From positions 1 through 29,748 of the IMG/VR virus record IMGVR_UViG_3300042868_006454: a stretch of 29,748 bases of DNA, one strand, 5' to 3'. This document shows, piece by piece, positions 1-7,732 of this stretch. The notes beneath the pieces were generated by a model. It was not told the origin of the DNA, made no database searches, and worked only from the letters and a program-made list of their open reading frames with translations. Source of the DNA: a virus. Positions within the stretch are counted from its first letter, which is position 1. Each line of letters opens with the position of its first letter. The position numbers and the translations under genes are program-made.

Positions 1-147
1 GGCTCTATTGAACAGCGTCAATACGACGCGCTCCAACAGAAGACTGCAGTAGCAAACGCTGTTATAGACGGGCTAGGCATTAACGAGCGTGGCGGGGTTG
101 ACCTGACGGTCGGCAGTCTGCTAACGTTTCTTACGTCAACCATCTAG
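1..147 (+). CDS. C-terminal fragment of an unrecognised protein (cut by window edge)
   Basis: The reading frame is open from base 1 to a TAG stop at 145-147 and gives 48 residues ending in LLTFLTSTI. The N-terminus lies outside the window, so neither start nor length is known. The visible part is a helical, glutamine-rich stretch followed by a hydrophobic tail. The stop codon runs directly into the AGGAGG that serves the next gene, which suggests the two are cotranscribed. No family is recognisable from so short a tail. Confidence 0.6.
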   Translation, partial: GSIEQRQYDALQQKTAVANAVIDGLGINERGGVDLTVGSLLTFLTSTI

Positions 148-155
148 GAGGGAAA

Positions 156-599
156 ATGGCAAACTTAATTCCGGAAGAAGTAGCCCGGTTCGAGGACCCA
201 GACAGTTTTGAGTCGCAAGTACGTGAGTACGTCAAAGTAAAATCAACGCTTGATTTCATGGACTCTCGCCGCGAAGAGCTTCGTAAGAAGATTTTTGCTC
301 ACATTGAGCAGGCTGGGTTCGAGGACTCAGACGGCAATTTTTTGGTAGATTTTGACTCTCCAATTGACGGGGTTTCTCGCGTAGAAAAGTCCCGCCGAAA
401 CTCACGCAAGTTGGACGAGCAAGCTGCTGACGCCATTATCGCCGAAAAGGGTCTCGAGGATGAGGCGTACAAAACAGTGCGCGTCATTGACGAAGACGCC
501 CTTATGGCAATGGTTTATCAAGACAAGATTACTGAGGAAGAACTTGAACTAATGTTTCCCGTAAAAGTAACTTGGGCATTGAACGTCCGAAAGAAGTAA
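156..599 (+). CDS. hypothetical phage protein, acidic and helical
   Basis: This 147-residue protein starts at an ATG placed 3 bases after a near-perfect AGGAGGG ribosome-binding site. It is soluble, charged and mostly helical by composition, with a basic middle patch (SRRNSRKL) and an acidic C-terminal half. I see no cysteine pairs, membrane segments or enzyme motifs. It is followed after one base by a MerR-like DNA-binding gene and lies upstream of the ssDNA-binding protein and polymerase genes, so a role in replication is possible by context only. I do not recognise the family. Confidence 0.85.
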   Translation: MANLIPEEVARFEDPDSFESQVREYVKVKSTLDFMDSRREELRKKIFAHIEQAGFEDSDGNFLVDFDSPIDGVSRVEKSRRNSRKLDEQAADAIIAEKGLEDEAYKTVRVIDEDALMAMVYQDKITEEELELMFPVKVTWALNVRKK

Positions 600-600
600 C

Positions 601-1083
601 GTGCCCGGATTGCGCAGTGACGAAGATATCCTCAGAGCTTTTGAGGGTCTCGACAAGGTCCCCGGTTCAAAGAAACAACGCCGTGATACGACCGACGCTT
701 CCGAAAAACGCCGCTCTAGAATTCTTGGAGAGTCTAACGGGTGGGACGCAAACCCCATCTTAAAGACGCTTCAGGGAAAAGAGGTAGAAGTGTTTACCAT
801 CAGCGCCATTGCAGATGCTTTGGAAAAGAAGGTAGTCACCATTCGCCTTTGGGAAAAAAAGGGTTACATTCCTATTGCCCCTTACCGTCTGCGCTCCAAA
901 ACCATCAATGGTAAAAAAGTGAATGGAAACCGCGTTTACACGCGTGACCTCATTGAAATTACTATTGAAGAGTTTGGTAAGCGGGGGCTGCTTGGTTCTT
1001 CGCGTGTCGAGTGGAACCAACTTAGTGACTTGACTGATACGCTAGTGCGTAGATGGCGAGAAGCTATGAACCGAGAGTCGTAA
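601..1083 (+). CDS. MerR-like helix-turn-helix DNA-binding protein
   Basis: This 160-residue protein uses a GTG start one base after the preceding stop; no ATG exists in frame until the last few codons. Residues about 64-115 form a winged-helix, MerR-type reading head: the helix-turn-helix reads FTISAIADALEKKVVTIRLW, followed by EKKGYIP and a wing ending in NRVYTRD. The first 60 residues are charged and probably disordered. A MerR fold in this position usually means a regulator or an accessory DNA-binding factor of replication. No effector-binding domain follows, so it is not a classical ligand-responsive MerR protein. The exact role is unknown. Confidence 0.75.
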   Translation: MPGLRSDEDILRAFEGLDKVPGSKKQRRDTTDASEKRRSRILGESNGWDANPILKTLQGKEVEVFTISAIADALEKKVVTIRLWEKKGYIPIAPYRLRSKTINGKKVNGNRVYTRDLIEITIEEFGKRGLLGSSRVEWNQLSDLTDTLVRRWREAMNRES

Positions 1084-1131
1084 GACCTCACATCCAATAG
1101 AGTGCGAAAGCCTCACTACCGAAAGATACAC

Positions 1132-1797
1132 ATGCAAACACCAGCAGTAAATGCCGAGGACTATGCCCTCGACACAAACGACCTTGTGGCGGATGCTCCC
1201 GAAGCAACGCCCAAGCACGGCACCTCCGTTCAGGCGGGTTGGGGTGCCGCAGACGCTCTTTTGAAGCCGAAGGCTTCGGGCGACTACCCCAATGATTTCC
1301 GCTTCGTTGAGCAGATGCAGTTGGTTAAGTTCCTTGAGAACGAACCGTTTTCGGTTTACCAGCAGCACTGGATTGAGCGCGAGGGAAAGAAGTCTTTCGT
1401 CTGCATTGGAGACGACTGCCCCTTGTGTGTTCAGCTCGGGGATAGCCCCCGTAGTAAGTTTGCTTTCAACGTCCTTGTCCTTACGGACGAGGCGCCCACT
1501 GTGCAGATTCTGACTGCGCCTCCCACGTTTGCTCGCCAGCTCCGCGCTGCGAACGACGATGAGAAGCGTGGTCCGTTGACCAAGCACTACTGGGCAATTT
1601 CTCGGCAGGGTTCCGGACCACAGACCACGTATTCCCTCGAACGTGTCCGTGCCACCGACCTTGCCGAGGAGTGGGACATCGACCCCGTAAAGGTCGACGA
1701 AATGGCAGCCTCCGCTGTCCTGTACGGACCTGAGTCGGTCTACATCACCCCCCGTGAAGAACTGCACTCAGTAGCCCGTACGCTCATTTCGGCGTAA
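1132..1797 (+). CDS. probable phage single-stranded DNA-binding protein
   Basis: I start this 221-residue protein at the ATG at 1132, preceded by a weak GAAAG site; an in-frame GTG at 1102 would add ten basic residues. The core contains a zinc-knuckle-like CIGDDCPLC (C91, C96, C99) followed by a beta-rich stretch (FAFNVLVL, TVQILTAPP) and a C-terminal region with acidic residues. This arrangement resembles the zinc-containing ssDNA-binding proteins of tailed phages and actinophages, which coat ssDNA during replication. Its position directly before the DNA polymerase fits. A strong stem-loop follows the stop. The call is by resemblance, and the fourth zinc ligand is not obvious. Confidence 0.6.
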   Translation: MQTPAVNAEDYALDTNDLVADAPEATPKHGTSVQAGWGAADALLKPKASGDYPNDFRFVEQMQLVKFLENEPFSVYQQHWIEREGKKSFVCIGDDCPLCVQLGDSPRSKFAFNVLVLTDEAPTVQILTAPPTFARQLRAANDDEKRGPLTKHYWAISRQGSGPQTTYSLERVRATDLAEEWDIDPVKVDEMAASAVLYGPESVYITPREELHSVARTLISA

Positions 1798-1814
1798 CCC
1801 ACTCCACCCCCCAT

Positions 1815-1850
1815 GGGGCTAGGACGATTATGGTTGGTCGTCCTAGCCCC
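1815..1850 (+). terminator. 13-bp perfect stem-loop between ssDNA-binding protein and polymerase genes
   Basis: A perfect inverted repeat, GGGGCTAGGACGA (1815-1827) and TCGTCCTAGCCCC (1838-1850), flanks a 10-base loop. It lies in the 75-base gap between two co-directional genes. There is no immediate U-tract (only TGTTTTG about 8 bases later). It could be a partial terminator, an mRNA processing or stability element that raises expression of the upstream ssDNA-binding gene relative to the polymerase, or a DNA-protein site. Confidence 0.6.
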
Positions 1851-1872
1851 CATCTAGTGTTTTGAGGGAAAC

Positions 1873-3873
1873 ATGAACATCATCACTACACAGGAACAGC
1901 TTGCCGAGTTTGTAGCCGCGTATGATTCCGTCGAGGCATTTGCTTTTGACGTCGAAACCATCGGCGAAGACCGGCTTTACCCCGTCATCAATGATGTGTG
2001 CTGGATTTCTTTTGCTACCGATAGTCGAGTAGACGTTATCCCAATGGGTCACCCCAACGGTGACTTTGCCCATTGGGACAAGCCCTTACTCTTGGCTGGA
2101 CAACGTCGTCTGACCGAGGGTAAGCCCCTTTTGGATACCAGTTACTCAAAAGACCAACGTAAGTGGAACCCAGTATTTGGTGACCCCCCAGCACAGTTGA
2201 GCCCTGCGGAAGTCTTTCGGGCTATTCGCCCCATCATGTTCTCCGACAAACTGAAGGTCGGGCATAACCTTAAGTTTGACTTGAAATCTGTTGCCAAGTA
2301 CTTTGGCGGAACGATTCCTAGCAAGCCCTACTTTGACACAATGATGGCATCATTCATCACCAACAACTTAAATAAGAACAACTTGAACCTTGCCGCCTGC
2401 GCCAAACGAGAACTAGGCATTGACGTAGAAAAGGGCGTTGGAAATAACGTAGCCGAGCACGCGTTTATGGATGTAGCCACCTACTCCGGGATTGACTCAG
2501 ACGTGACGTGGAAACTGTACAAGACCCTTGCCCCAAAGTTGGAAGGCAACCTACGCCGTGTTTGGCGGCTCGAGATGGACGTTCTTGCCGCAATTTGCGA
2601 CATGGAATTAGCAGGAGCACCAATAGACGAGGCTCAGCTGGACGTCTTGGCAGAGCAAATTGGTCACGACAAAATGATGGCAGAAGCGGCAGCCTACAAG
2701 ATTGCTGGAAAAGCGTTTTCTATCAACTCGGTCCCAACCAAACAGCAACTACTTTTTGTTGGGCAAGACGGGAAGAAGCCCCGCATTGTTCCTAACCCAA
2801 AAATAACTATCGCGCTTACACCCAAAGGGAAAGACGCCCAGCGAAATCGCGAAGAACTTACGCCCTCCCACTTCTCAGTTGGCGCAGAAGCCTTGGAGTT
2901 TTATCGGGGCAAGGACGAGCTCGTGGACGCTCTGCTCGCCTATCAAGACCTCAACAAACTGATGACCACATACGTAACTCCGTATAAGGGCGGTGCGGTG
3001 AAGCACGTCACCAACGGCAAGGAAAAGATTACCGAGAAGAAGAGCCTCCTTATCAATGGTCGGGTCCACACAAACTTCAAAGCCCATGGCGCAGAGACGG
3101 GTCGGTTCTCATCTACTGAGCCCAACCTCCAGAACATCCCATCGTCAGGAGAATACGGAAAGCTTATCCGAAACCTCTTTATTGCCCCACCGGGCTACAA
3201 GTTGGTTGTGGCTGACTACTCGCAGATTGAGCCGCGTGTAATTGCGGCGTTTTCTCAAGACCCACTTATGGTGGAGAACTATCGAACCGGCAGGGACATC
3301 TACACCACCATTGGAGAGACCATGGGCGTAGACCGCAAGGCGGGTAAGGTTTTGGTTCTTGCTATCTCGTACGGCGTGGGTCCCGACAAGATTGCTTCTA
3401 GTATCGGGTGTACGGTACAAGCCGCCAAGACCCTGCTCAATGACTTTGAAAAAGAGTTTTCTAGCATTGCTAAATACAAAGCAAAGGTAGTTCGCCTTGC
3501 TAAGCAAACTACGCCTATGCCCTATGTTGAAACCATCTTGGGTCGCCGAAGGTATATCCCAGACCTCTTAAGCAGAGAACAGCGGTTCGTCTCTCGCGCC
3601 GAACGGCAGGCATTCAATACCGTTATTCAAGGTTCAGCCGCCGACATTATGAAGCTGGCAATTGTTCGAGCCCATTCCTGTTTCCTTGATGAGCCGGACA
3701 TCAATGTGCTCCTTACCGTTCACGATGAGTTGGTCACAGTATGCCCCGAAGACCGTACTAAAGAGGTTGTTGAGGCTATCCGCGTGTCAATGGAGGGCGT
3801 ACAGCTTAAGGGGATTACAATTCCACTTGAGGCAGAAGTTTACGTCGTTGATAAGTGGGGACAGGCAAAGTGA
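1873..3873 (+). CDS. polA: family A DNA polymerase (Pol I type, exonuclease plus polymerase domains)
   Basis: This 666-residue replicative polymerase starts at an ATG preceded by GAGGG. The N-terminal 3'-5' proofreading domain has all three exonuclease motifs: FDVET (D26, E28), GHNLKFD (D136) and YSGID (Y204, D208). The polymerase domain has motif A VADYSQIEPR (D448), motif B starting at R488 with K492 and YG at 500-501, and motif C HDE (617-619). The 5'-3' nuclease domain of bacterial Pol I is absent, as in phage replicative enzymes such as T7 gp5. The motif B position equivalent to E. coli F762 is leucine (L496), a variant described in viral PolA and associated with temperate phages. The next gene overlaps its stop. 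Confidence 0.97.
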   Translation: MNIITTQEQLAEFVAAYDSVEAFAFDVETIGEDRLYPVINDVCWISFATDSRVDVIPMGHPNGDFAHWDKPLLLAGQRRLTEGKPLLDTSYSKDQRKWNPVFGDPPAQLSPAEVFRAIRPIMFSDKLKVGHNLKFDLKSVAKYFGGTIPSKPYFDTMMASFITNNLNKNNLNLAACAKRELGIDVEKGVGNNVAEHAFMDVATYSGIDSDVTWKLYKTLAPKLEGNLRRVWRLEMDVLAAICDMELAGAPIDEAQLDVLAEQIGHDKMMAEAAAYKIAGKAFSINSVPTKQQLLFVGQDGKKPRIVPNPKITIALTPKGKDAQRNREELTPSHFSVGAEALEFYRGKDELVDALLAYQDLNKLMTTYVTPYKGGAVKHVTNGKEKITEKKSLLINGRVHTNFKAHGAETGRFSSTEPNLQNIPSSGEYGKLIRNLFIAPPGYKLVVADYSQIEPRVIAAFSQDPLMVENYRTGRDIYTTIGETMGVDRKAGKVLVLAISYGVGPDKIASSIGCTVQAAKTLLNDFEKEFSSIAKYKAKVVRLAKQTTPMPYVETILGRRRYIPDLLSREQRFVSRAERQAFNTVIQGSAADIMKLAIVRAHSCFLDEPDINVLLTVHDELVTVCPEDRTKEVVEAIRVSMEGVQLKGITIPLEAEVYVVDKWGQAK

Positions 3874-4310
3874 TGACTAGACAATTTAAAAAAGACGTCA
3901 GTCTGCACGGCATTGTTTCTCGTATTAAGGGATTCATCCTTGACTCCCAAGTAGAAAACTACGAACACATCATTGAGATGTTGTCAGGGAATCCCATGAG
4001 CGAAGACGTTGCTCAACGCGAATTTGAAGAATCTAACATTAGAACAGAGCGCGTAAAGCACCTTGCTCCTCTTCTGTATCTTTTTTCCAATTCAATGGCA
4101 GAAGGTCTTGTGGAACATCAAAGAGCACACCTTGAGGAAACAGAAGACGAAGAAGTTGAAGAAGAGCTTACCGAGAAGATGTGGAACGCAACCGAGCGCG
4201 TCTTTGCTGAGATAGCGTTTACAACAACGGTAGGGGCGGTGTCTCAACTTTTGGATATGGGGCTTATTAGTACCTCAAAAAAACGGAGATGGTTTTGGAA
4301 AACCCGATAA
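3873..4310 (+). CDS. hypothetical protein, 145 residues
   Basis: The start chosen is the ATG of the TGATG junction with the polymerase stop, giving MTRQFKKDVSLHG; an upstream GTG at 3855 would lie inside the polymerase frame. The protein is helical and strongly acidic in the middle (EETEDEEVEEELTEKM), and ends in a basic aromatic tail (KKRRWFWKTR). The tail could touch DNA or another protein. Translational coupling to the polymerase suggests a replication accessory role, but no family is recognised. Confidence 0.8.
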   Translation: MTRQFKKDVSLHGIVSRIKGFILDSQVENYEHIIEMLSGNPMSEDVAQREFEESNIRTERVKHLAPLLYLFSNSMAEGLVEHQRAHLEETEDEEVEEELTEKMWNATERVFAEIAFTTTVGAVSQLLDMGLISTSKKRRWFWKTR

Positions 4311-4338
4311 ACCGACACAAATTACCCCATGGAGAAGC

Positions 4339-4581
4339 ATGACTTACGACGAAAAGTTTGACCTTGCAATTGCCAAATTGACAAAAATGGCGGATAAGCA
4401 CCCTTCCATGGTTTGGTACTCGGAAGCAAAGTTTCTGTACTCCTTGCTTCCCGAATTGATTGCCTTTTTGGAATTGGGAAAACAGTTTGGTATTGACAAG
4501 TTTACTCACGAAGAAGACCTTGCCGCCCACTTGGAGTACATGCAGTTCGTAGACAAAGTCCTAGGAGTAAAAGATGAATAG
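4339..4581 (+). CDS. small hypothetical protein, 80 residues
   Basis: An ATG follows GGAGAAGC at a good distance. The product is a small, soluble, all-helical protein rich in aromatic and acidic residues, with no cysteines and no motif that I recognise. Its end overlaps the start of the zinc-ribbon gene by 8 bases, which places it in the replication operon. Confidence 0.8.
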   Translation: MTYDEKFDLAIAKLTKMADKHPSMVWYSEAKFLYSLLPELIAFLELGKQFGIDKFTHEEDLAAHLEYMQFVDKVLGVKDE

Positions 4582-4957
4582 CGCAGATTGGTGGGCAAAA
4601 AAGCTGGCTCAACAAGAGCCCTCCTCCAACCCGCAGCCCCGGCAAGACCCCGCCCCACAAATGCCTATGAGCCAACAGCCCATGGCGCAATTGCCTCAAC
4701 TCCAACGACCTGCAAGTGAAAGGGCACAAAGTGCAGCACAAACGGTCTCATGTCCTGATTGTGGGTCTGGTAACTACATGTCAGTGGCTAATGCTGCTCC
4801 CCGCTGTTTTGATTGCGGGTATCCTTTGGAGCAGTCTGGTTCTCGTTACGGTTCCCTTGCTGGCGCTCACGTCGAGGGTGCAGCAAAGTCGGCAAAAGGC
4901 AACGACACGGTCAGCAATTGGAACCCGCAGGGAATTATCGGAAGGATTGGCGAGTGA
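4574..4957 (+). CDS. zinc-ribbon protein with disordered proline/glutamine-rich N-terminus
   Basis: This 127-residue protein starts at an ATG after AGGAG. Residues about 15-55 are low-complexity (P, Q, A, S, M). A single zinc ribbon follows, made of CPDC and CFDC about 20 residues apart. The C-terminus ends in NPQGIIGRIGE. Zinc ribbons of this kind usually bind nucleic acid or protein partners. Its stop overlaps the GTG start of the RecA-like gene, so the two are likely coupled; a loader or partner of the recombinase is conceivable but not shown. Confidence 0.8.
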   Translation: MNSADWWAKKLAQQEPSSNPQPRQDPAPQMPMSQQPMAQLPQLQRPASERAQSAAQTVSCPDCGSGNYMSVANAAPRCFDCGYPLEQSGSRYGSLAGAHVEGAAKSAKGNDTVSNWNPQGIIGRIGE

Positions 4958-6000
4958 TTAATGCCGAAGCCCGTAAAATTATGCTCGCCATTAACAAACG
5001 TTTTGGCGAAAACGTTGTAGTAGTTGGTGAGGACATTCGAGCAGGTCTTATCTCAAAAATTACAACCGGGTCCACAACTTTTGATTACGTCCTCGGCGGC
5101 GGGTTCCCCGGCAATCAGTGGAACGAACTCATCGGAGAAGCCAGCCACGGAAAGACTGCCATTGCGCTCAAGTGTATTGCCGCCAATCAAGAACTTAACC
5201 CAGAGCACACCACGGTGTGGGTTGCCGCAGAGCAGTGGGTTCCGGAGTACGCCGCAATGTGCGGGGTAGACACCAGCCGCGTAATTGTGGTGGAGACCAA
5301 CATCATGGAAGAGGCGTACCAAGCAGTCATTGAGTTTGCTAAGTCGAGGTCGGTTGACGCCATTGTCATTGACTCACTTCCAGCGTTGGTACCCCAGCCC
5401 GAGATGGACAAAACTATGGACGAGATGACCGTTGGTCGTGGAGCTTTGCTTACCAACAAGTTTTTTCGTGTGGTGGGCGATGCCATGAAGCGAAGTCTTA
5501 TTGAGGCAGAGCGCCCGGTTTTAGGACTCATCATCAATCAGTACCGTATGAAGATTGGCGTCATGCACGGCGACCCTCGCACGACACCCGGTGGACAGGG
5601 CAAAGACTACGCCTTCTTCACTCGTTCTGAGATTCGTCGGGATGAGTGGATTGAAACGGGGTCCGGAAACAACAAAGTCCGCGTAGGGCAGCGCATCAAA
5701 ATACGCACCATTAAAAACAAGGTAGCCCCTCCACAACAAGTTGCTTACATCGACTACTACTTCAAAGACCACAGCATTTACTCTGCCGGTGACTACGACT
5801 TTGCCAAAGAAATTGCGGCAATGGTTATTGTTAAGGGAATTGTAGACCGCAAAGGCGGTTGGATTTACTACGGGGAACGCAAGTGGAATGGACAAGAAGC
5901 GCTGGTGTCGTCTATCCGCGAAGAGGTAGACTTTATGGAGGAGCTTCGTGACAAAGTTCTAACAACCCCCGACAACATTATGGAGGCAGCAAATGATTAA
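4954..6000 (+). CDS. recA: RecA/UvsX-family recombinase
   Basis: I place the start at the GTG at 4954, overlapping the preceding stop and preceded by AGGA; the frame is open further upstream but there lies inside the zinc-ribbon gene. The 348-residue product has Walker A GEASHGKT (61-68), Walker B VDAIVIDS, and a clear L2 DNA-binding loop, INQYRMKIGVMHG followed by TTPGG. It would form filaments on ssDNA and catalyse strand exchange in recombination-dependent replication and repair. It is about as long as bacterial RecA, but the C-terminus is divergent. Neighbouring genes encode the resolvases and the exonuclease this pathway needs. Confidence 0.95.
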   Translation: MINAEARKIMLAINKRFGENVVVVGEDIRAGLISKITTGSTTFDYVLGGGFPGNQWNELIGEASHGKTAIALKCIAANQELNPEHTTVWVAAEQWVPEYAAMCGVDTSRVIVVETNIMEEAYQAVIEFAKSRSVDAIVIDSLPALVPQPEMDKTMDEMTVGRGALLTNKFFRVVGDAMKRSLIEAERPVLGLIINQYRMKIGVMHGDPRTTPGGQGKDYAFFTRSEIRRDEWIETGSGNNKVRVGQRIKIRTIKNKVAPPQQVAYIDYYFKDHSIYSAGDYDFAKEIAAMVIVKGIVDRKGGWIYYGERKWNGQEALVSSIREEVDFMEELRDKVLTTPDNIMEAAND

Positions 6001-6238
6001 CCCCGAGTTTGTTATTCACGATACTGAGTGGGCAAAGGCGCTTGAGTTCCAGTACGAAGTGTACATGGAAGCTTGCTTTGAGTCCGTAGACGCAGACGAA
6101 GAGGACGAGCCGTTTGAAACCTTGTCTGGAGAACCGTTCTGCGGCTGTAGTACGTGCCACACCCGTGAGACGCTGTTCTTTTACACGCCTCGTTTGATGA
6201 GAGCAGCTGAACAGGGAAAGGTGGAGCTTCTTGCGTAG
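5993..6238 (+). CDS. small acidic protein with CGCSTCH motif
   Basis: An ATG overlapping the recA end by 8 bases follows GGAGG at a good distance. The 81-residue product is acidic (DADEEDEP) and has a compact cysteine/histidine cluster, CGCSTCH, about residues 50-56, that could bind a metal. I do not recognise it. The 8-base overlaps on both sides point to tight translational coupling with the recombinase and the nuclease gene. Confidence 0.75.
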   Translation: MINPEFVIHDTEWAKALEFQYEVYMEACFESVDADEEDEPFETLSGEPFCGCSTCHTRETLFFYTPRLMRAAEQGKVELLA

Positions 6239-6548
6239 CGAGGGGCAAAAGCAATCGCAGGCGCACGAAAAACGCCTTGCCAAAGCCGTCGGGGGCAGCA
6301 CTACCGCTGCCTCCGGCGCTTTTTGGAGCCGAAAAGGCGACGTCCGTAATAACGACTTACTTATAGAGCACAAGTGGACCGGAAAAAAAACAAAGACAAT
6401 AAGTTCCGCCGAACTTCAAAAGATTACAACGGAAGCCATCATGGATGGGCGGCTGCCTGTATTTGGCATCCATCTAGATGGCGAAGACTACGTCGTTCTT
6501 TTAGAGACTGACTTTTTAGAGATGTGGTACAAGACTCATGATGCGTGA
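6231..6548 (+). CDS. PD-(D/E)XK nuclease-like protein, Holliday-junction-resolvase type
   Basis: The start is a TTG with GTGGAG five bases upstream. The 105-residue product begins with the helix SQAHEKRLAKAVGG, then a glycine/serine loop, then GDVRNNDLLIEHKWT, which supplies the acid and the E-x-K signature of a PD-(D/E)XK active site, and ends with beta strands (VFGIHLDGEDYVVLL). Size and order match small archaeal Hjc-like and phage resolvases. It sits between recA and a WhiB gene. A second resolvase of the RuvC type is encoded 2 kb downstream. Nuclease superfamily is fairly clear; the precise substrate is inferred. Confidence 0.7.
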   Translation: MRSEGQKQSQAHEKRLAKAVGGSTTAASGAFWSRKGDVRNNDLLIEHKWTGKKTKTISSAELQKITTEAIMDGRLPVFGIHLDGEDYVVLLETDFLEMWYKTHDA

Positions 6549-6885
6549 TGAGTCATGGCGAGAAAAAGCCGCATGTATGGGGGAAGACACCGAGATGTTT
6601 TTCCCTCCTCGCGATAAAAATAAATATAAGCCCATAGCATTAGAGGCAAAGACCCATTGCTTTGGTGCAAACGGGAACACACCGTGCCCCGTACGTTTAG
6701 ACTGTCTGTGGTATGCAATAGACTCTGATGAAGTGCACGGAATATGGGGTGGAATGAGCCACCGAGAACGAAACGCTTTAGTCCGGAAATGGCGTAAAAC
6801 CCATAAAAACCAGATGACTCTAGAAGAGTTTGTGTTTCAACAGAAAGAGGGAAAAAATGGTAGACCCAAAGTCGGACCTGCGTAA
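6538..6885 (+). CDS. whiB: WhiB-family regulator with an expanded cysteine spacing
   Basis: This 115-residue protein overlaps the nuclease gene and starts at tandem ATGs. It has the four cysteines of a WhiB [4Fe-4S] protein (C13, C41, C50, C56) and the signature turn GIWGG (68-72), followed by a basic C-terminal tail for DNA binding. The usual central CX2C is CX8C here, because the segment FGANGNTP separates C41 and C50. WhiB proteins bind the primary sigma factor and alter host or phage transcription; phage copies are known to modulate host cell division or superinfection. The insertion may alter the cluster environment. Confidence 0.88.
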   Translation: MMRDESWREKAACMGEDTEMFFPPRDKNKYKPIALEAKTHCFGANGNTPCPVRLDCLWYAIDSDEVHGIWGGMSHRERNALVRKWRKTHKNQMTLEEFVFQQKEGKNGRPKVGPA

Positions 6886-7732
6886 ATATCTTGACGTAAA
6901 AACCAAGCCAACTAGGCTTATTGGGGACCTCGAGCGCCACTTGATGGCTCGCCCTGTCGGGGACCGGTCTACCACCGTGCTGCACCCCTCAGAAATTATT
7001 AAAAGGGACTGGTGTCTTCGGGCTTCGTACTTCTTGCTCAAAGGAGTGCCTAAGGTTGCGGAAAAACCCAACCTTCGCCTGCAAAGCATTTTTGATGAAG
7101 GTCACGCTATCCACGCTAAGTGGCAACGTTGGTTTCAGGAGATGGGTGTCCTTCACGGGCAGTTTCTCTGCTCGGTATGCGACAAGGTAACTTTGGGCAC
7201 TTCTCCCAAGGAGTGTGCGCACTGCAACGCCCCGTGGGACAAGCTCACATATAACGAGGTAACCCTACGCGACGATTCTCTGCGTATTGCGGGGCACACA
7301 GACGGCTGGCTCAAAGGTATTGGCAATGAGACCTTGATTGAGATTAAATCAGTTGGACCCGGCACTATCCGCGTTGAAGCTCCCGGTCTTATGAAAGACG
7401 CAGACGGAGACTTTATGAAGGCGTGGACTCAAGTGCGTCGCCCCTTTTCGCCACACATTCTGCAGGGTCAGATGTACCTTGAGCTAATGAAGCGCACGGG
7501 TAACCCGGTGGACGAGATTGTGTTTCTCTACGAGTTAAAAGCAGACCAGTCCTACAAGGAGTTCAGCATTAAGGCTGACTACTCATATGTTGAGCCCATC
7601 TTTGACAATTGCGCATTGGTGGTAAAAGCCGTTGAAGAGAACAAGCTACCCGCGTGCAACAACAACCCCCAGAAGGGGTGCAAGCAATGCTCCCCCTACA
7701 CCGAAGACATGCTGCTTGAGGTGACCGCGTGA
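6857..7732 (+). CDS. Cas4/RecB-like PD-(D/E)XK exonuclease with Fe-S cysteines and an inserted zinc ribbon
   Basis: I start at the ATG at 6857, preceded by GAGGGAAAAA; the start is nested in the end of the whiB gene. The 291-residue protein has the Cas4-type motif order: HPSE (43-46), an N-terminal cysteine C53, GHTDG with D149, IEIK (E162, K164), QGQMYL with Q203, and a C-terminal cysteine trio C267, C275, C278. These four cysteines would bind a [4Fe-4S] cluster. An extra CSVC...CAHC ribbon (105-123) lies between the N-terminal helix and the active site. The enzyme is likely to resect DNA ends for the RecA-like protein. No CRISPR locus is nearby, so a phage recombination role is preferred. 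Confidence 0.88.
   Translation: MVDPKSDLRKYLDVKTKPTRLIGDLERHLMARPVGDRSTTVLHPSEIIKRDWCLRASYFLLKGVPKVAEKPNLRLQSIFDEGHAIHAKWQRWFQEMGVLHGQFLCSVCDKVTLGTSPKECAHCNAPWDKLTYNEVTLRDDSLRIAGHTDGWLKGIGNETLIEIKSVGPGTIRVEAPGLMKDADGDFMKAWTQVRRPFSPHILQGQMYLELMKRTGNPVDEIVFLYELKADQSYKEFSIKADYSYVEPIFDNCALVVKAVEENKLPACNNNPQKGCKQCSPYTEDMLLEVTA

Noticed and set aside
4813-4953. An extended N-terminus of the RecA-like protein starting at 4813
   Set aside because: The extra 47 residues overlap the zinc-ribbon gene, read as arginine/cysteine-rich shadow sequence, and RecA homology starts after the GTG at 4954.
6857-7732. Cas4-like gene as evidence of a CRISPR-Cas locus
   Set aside because: There are no cas1, cas2 or repeat arrays, and the neighbours are recA and resolvase genes, so a phage recombination exonuclease is the better reading.
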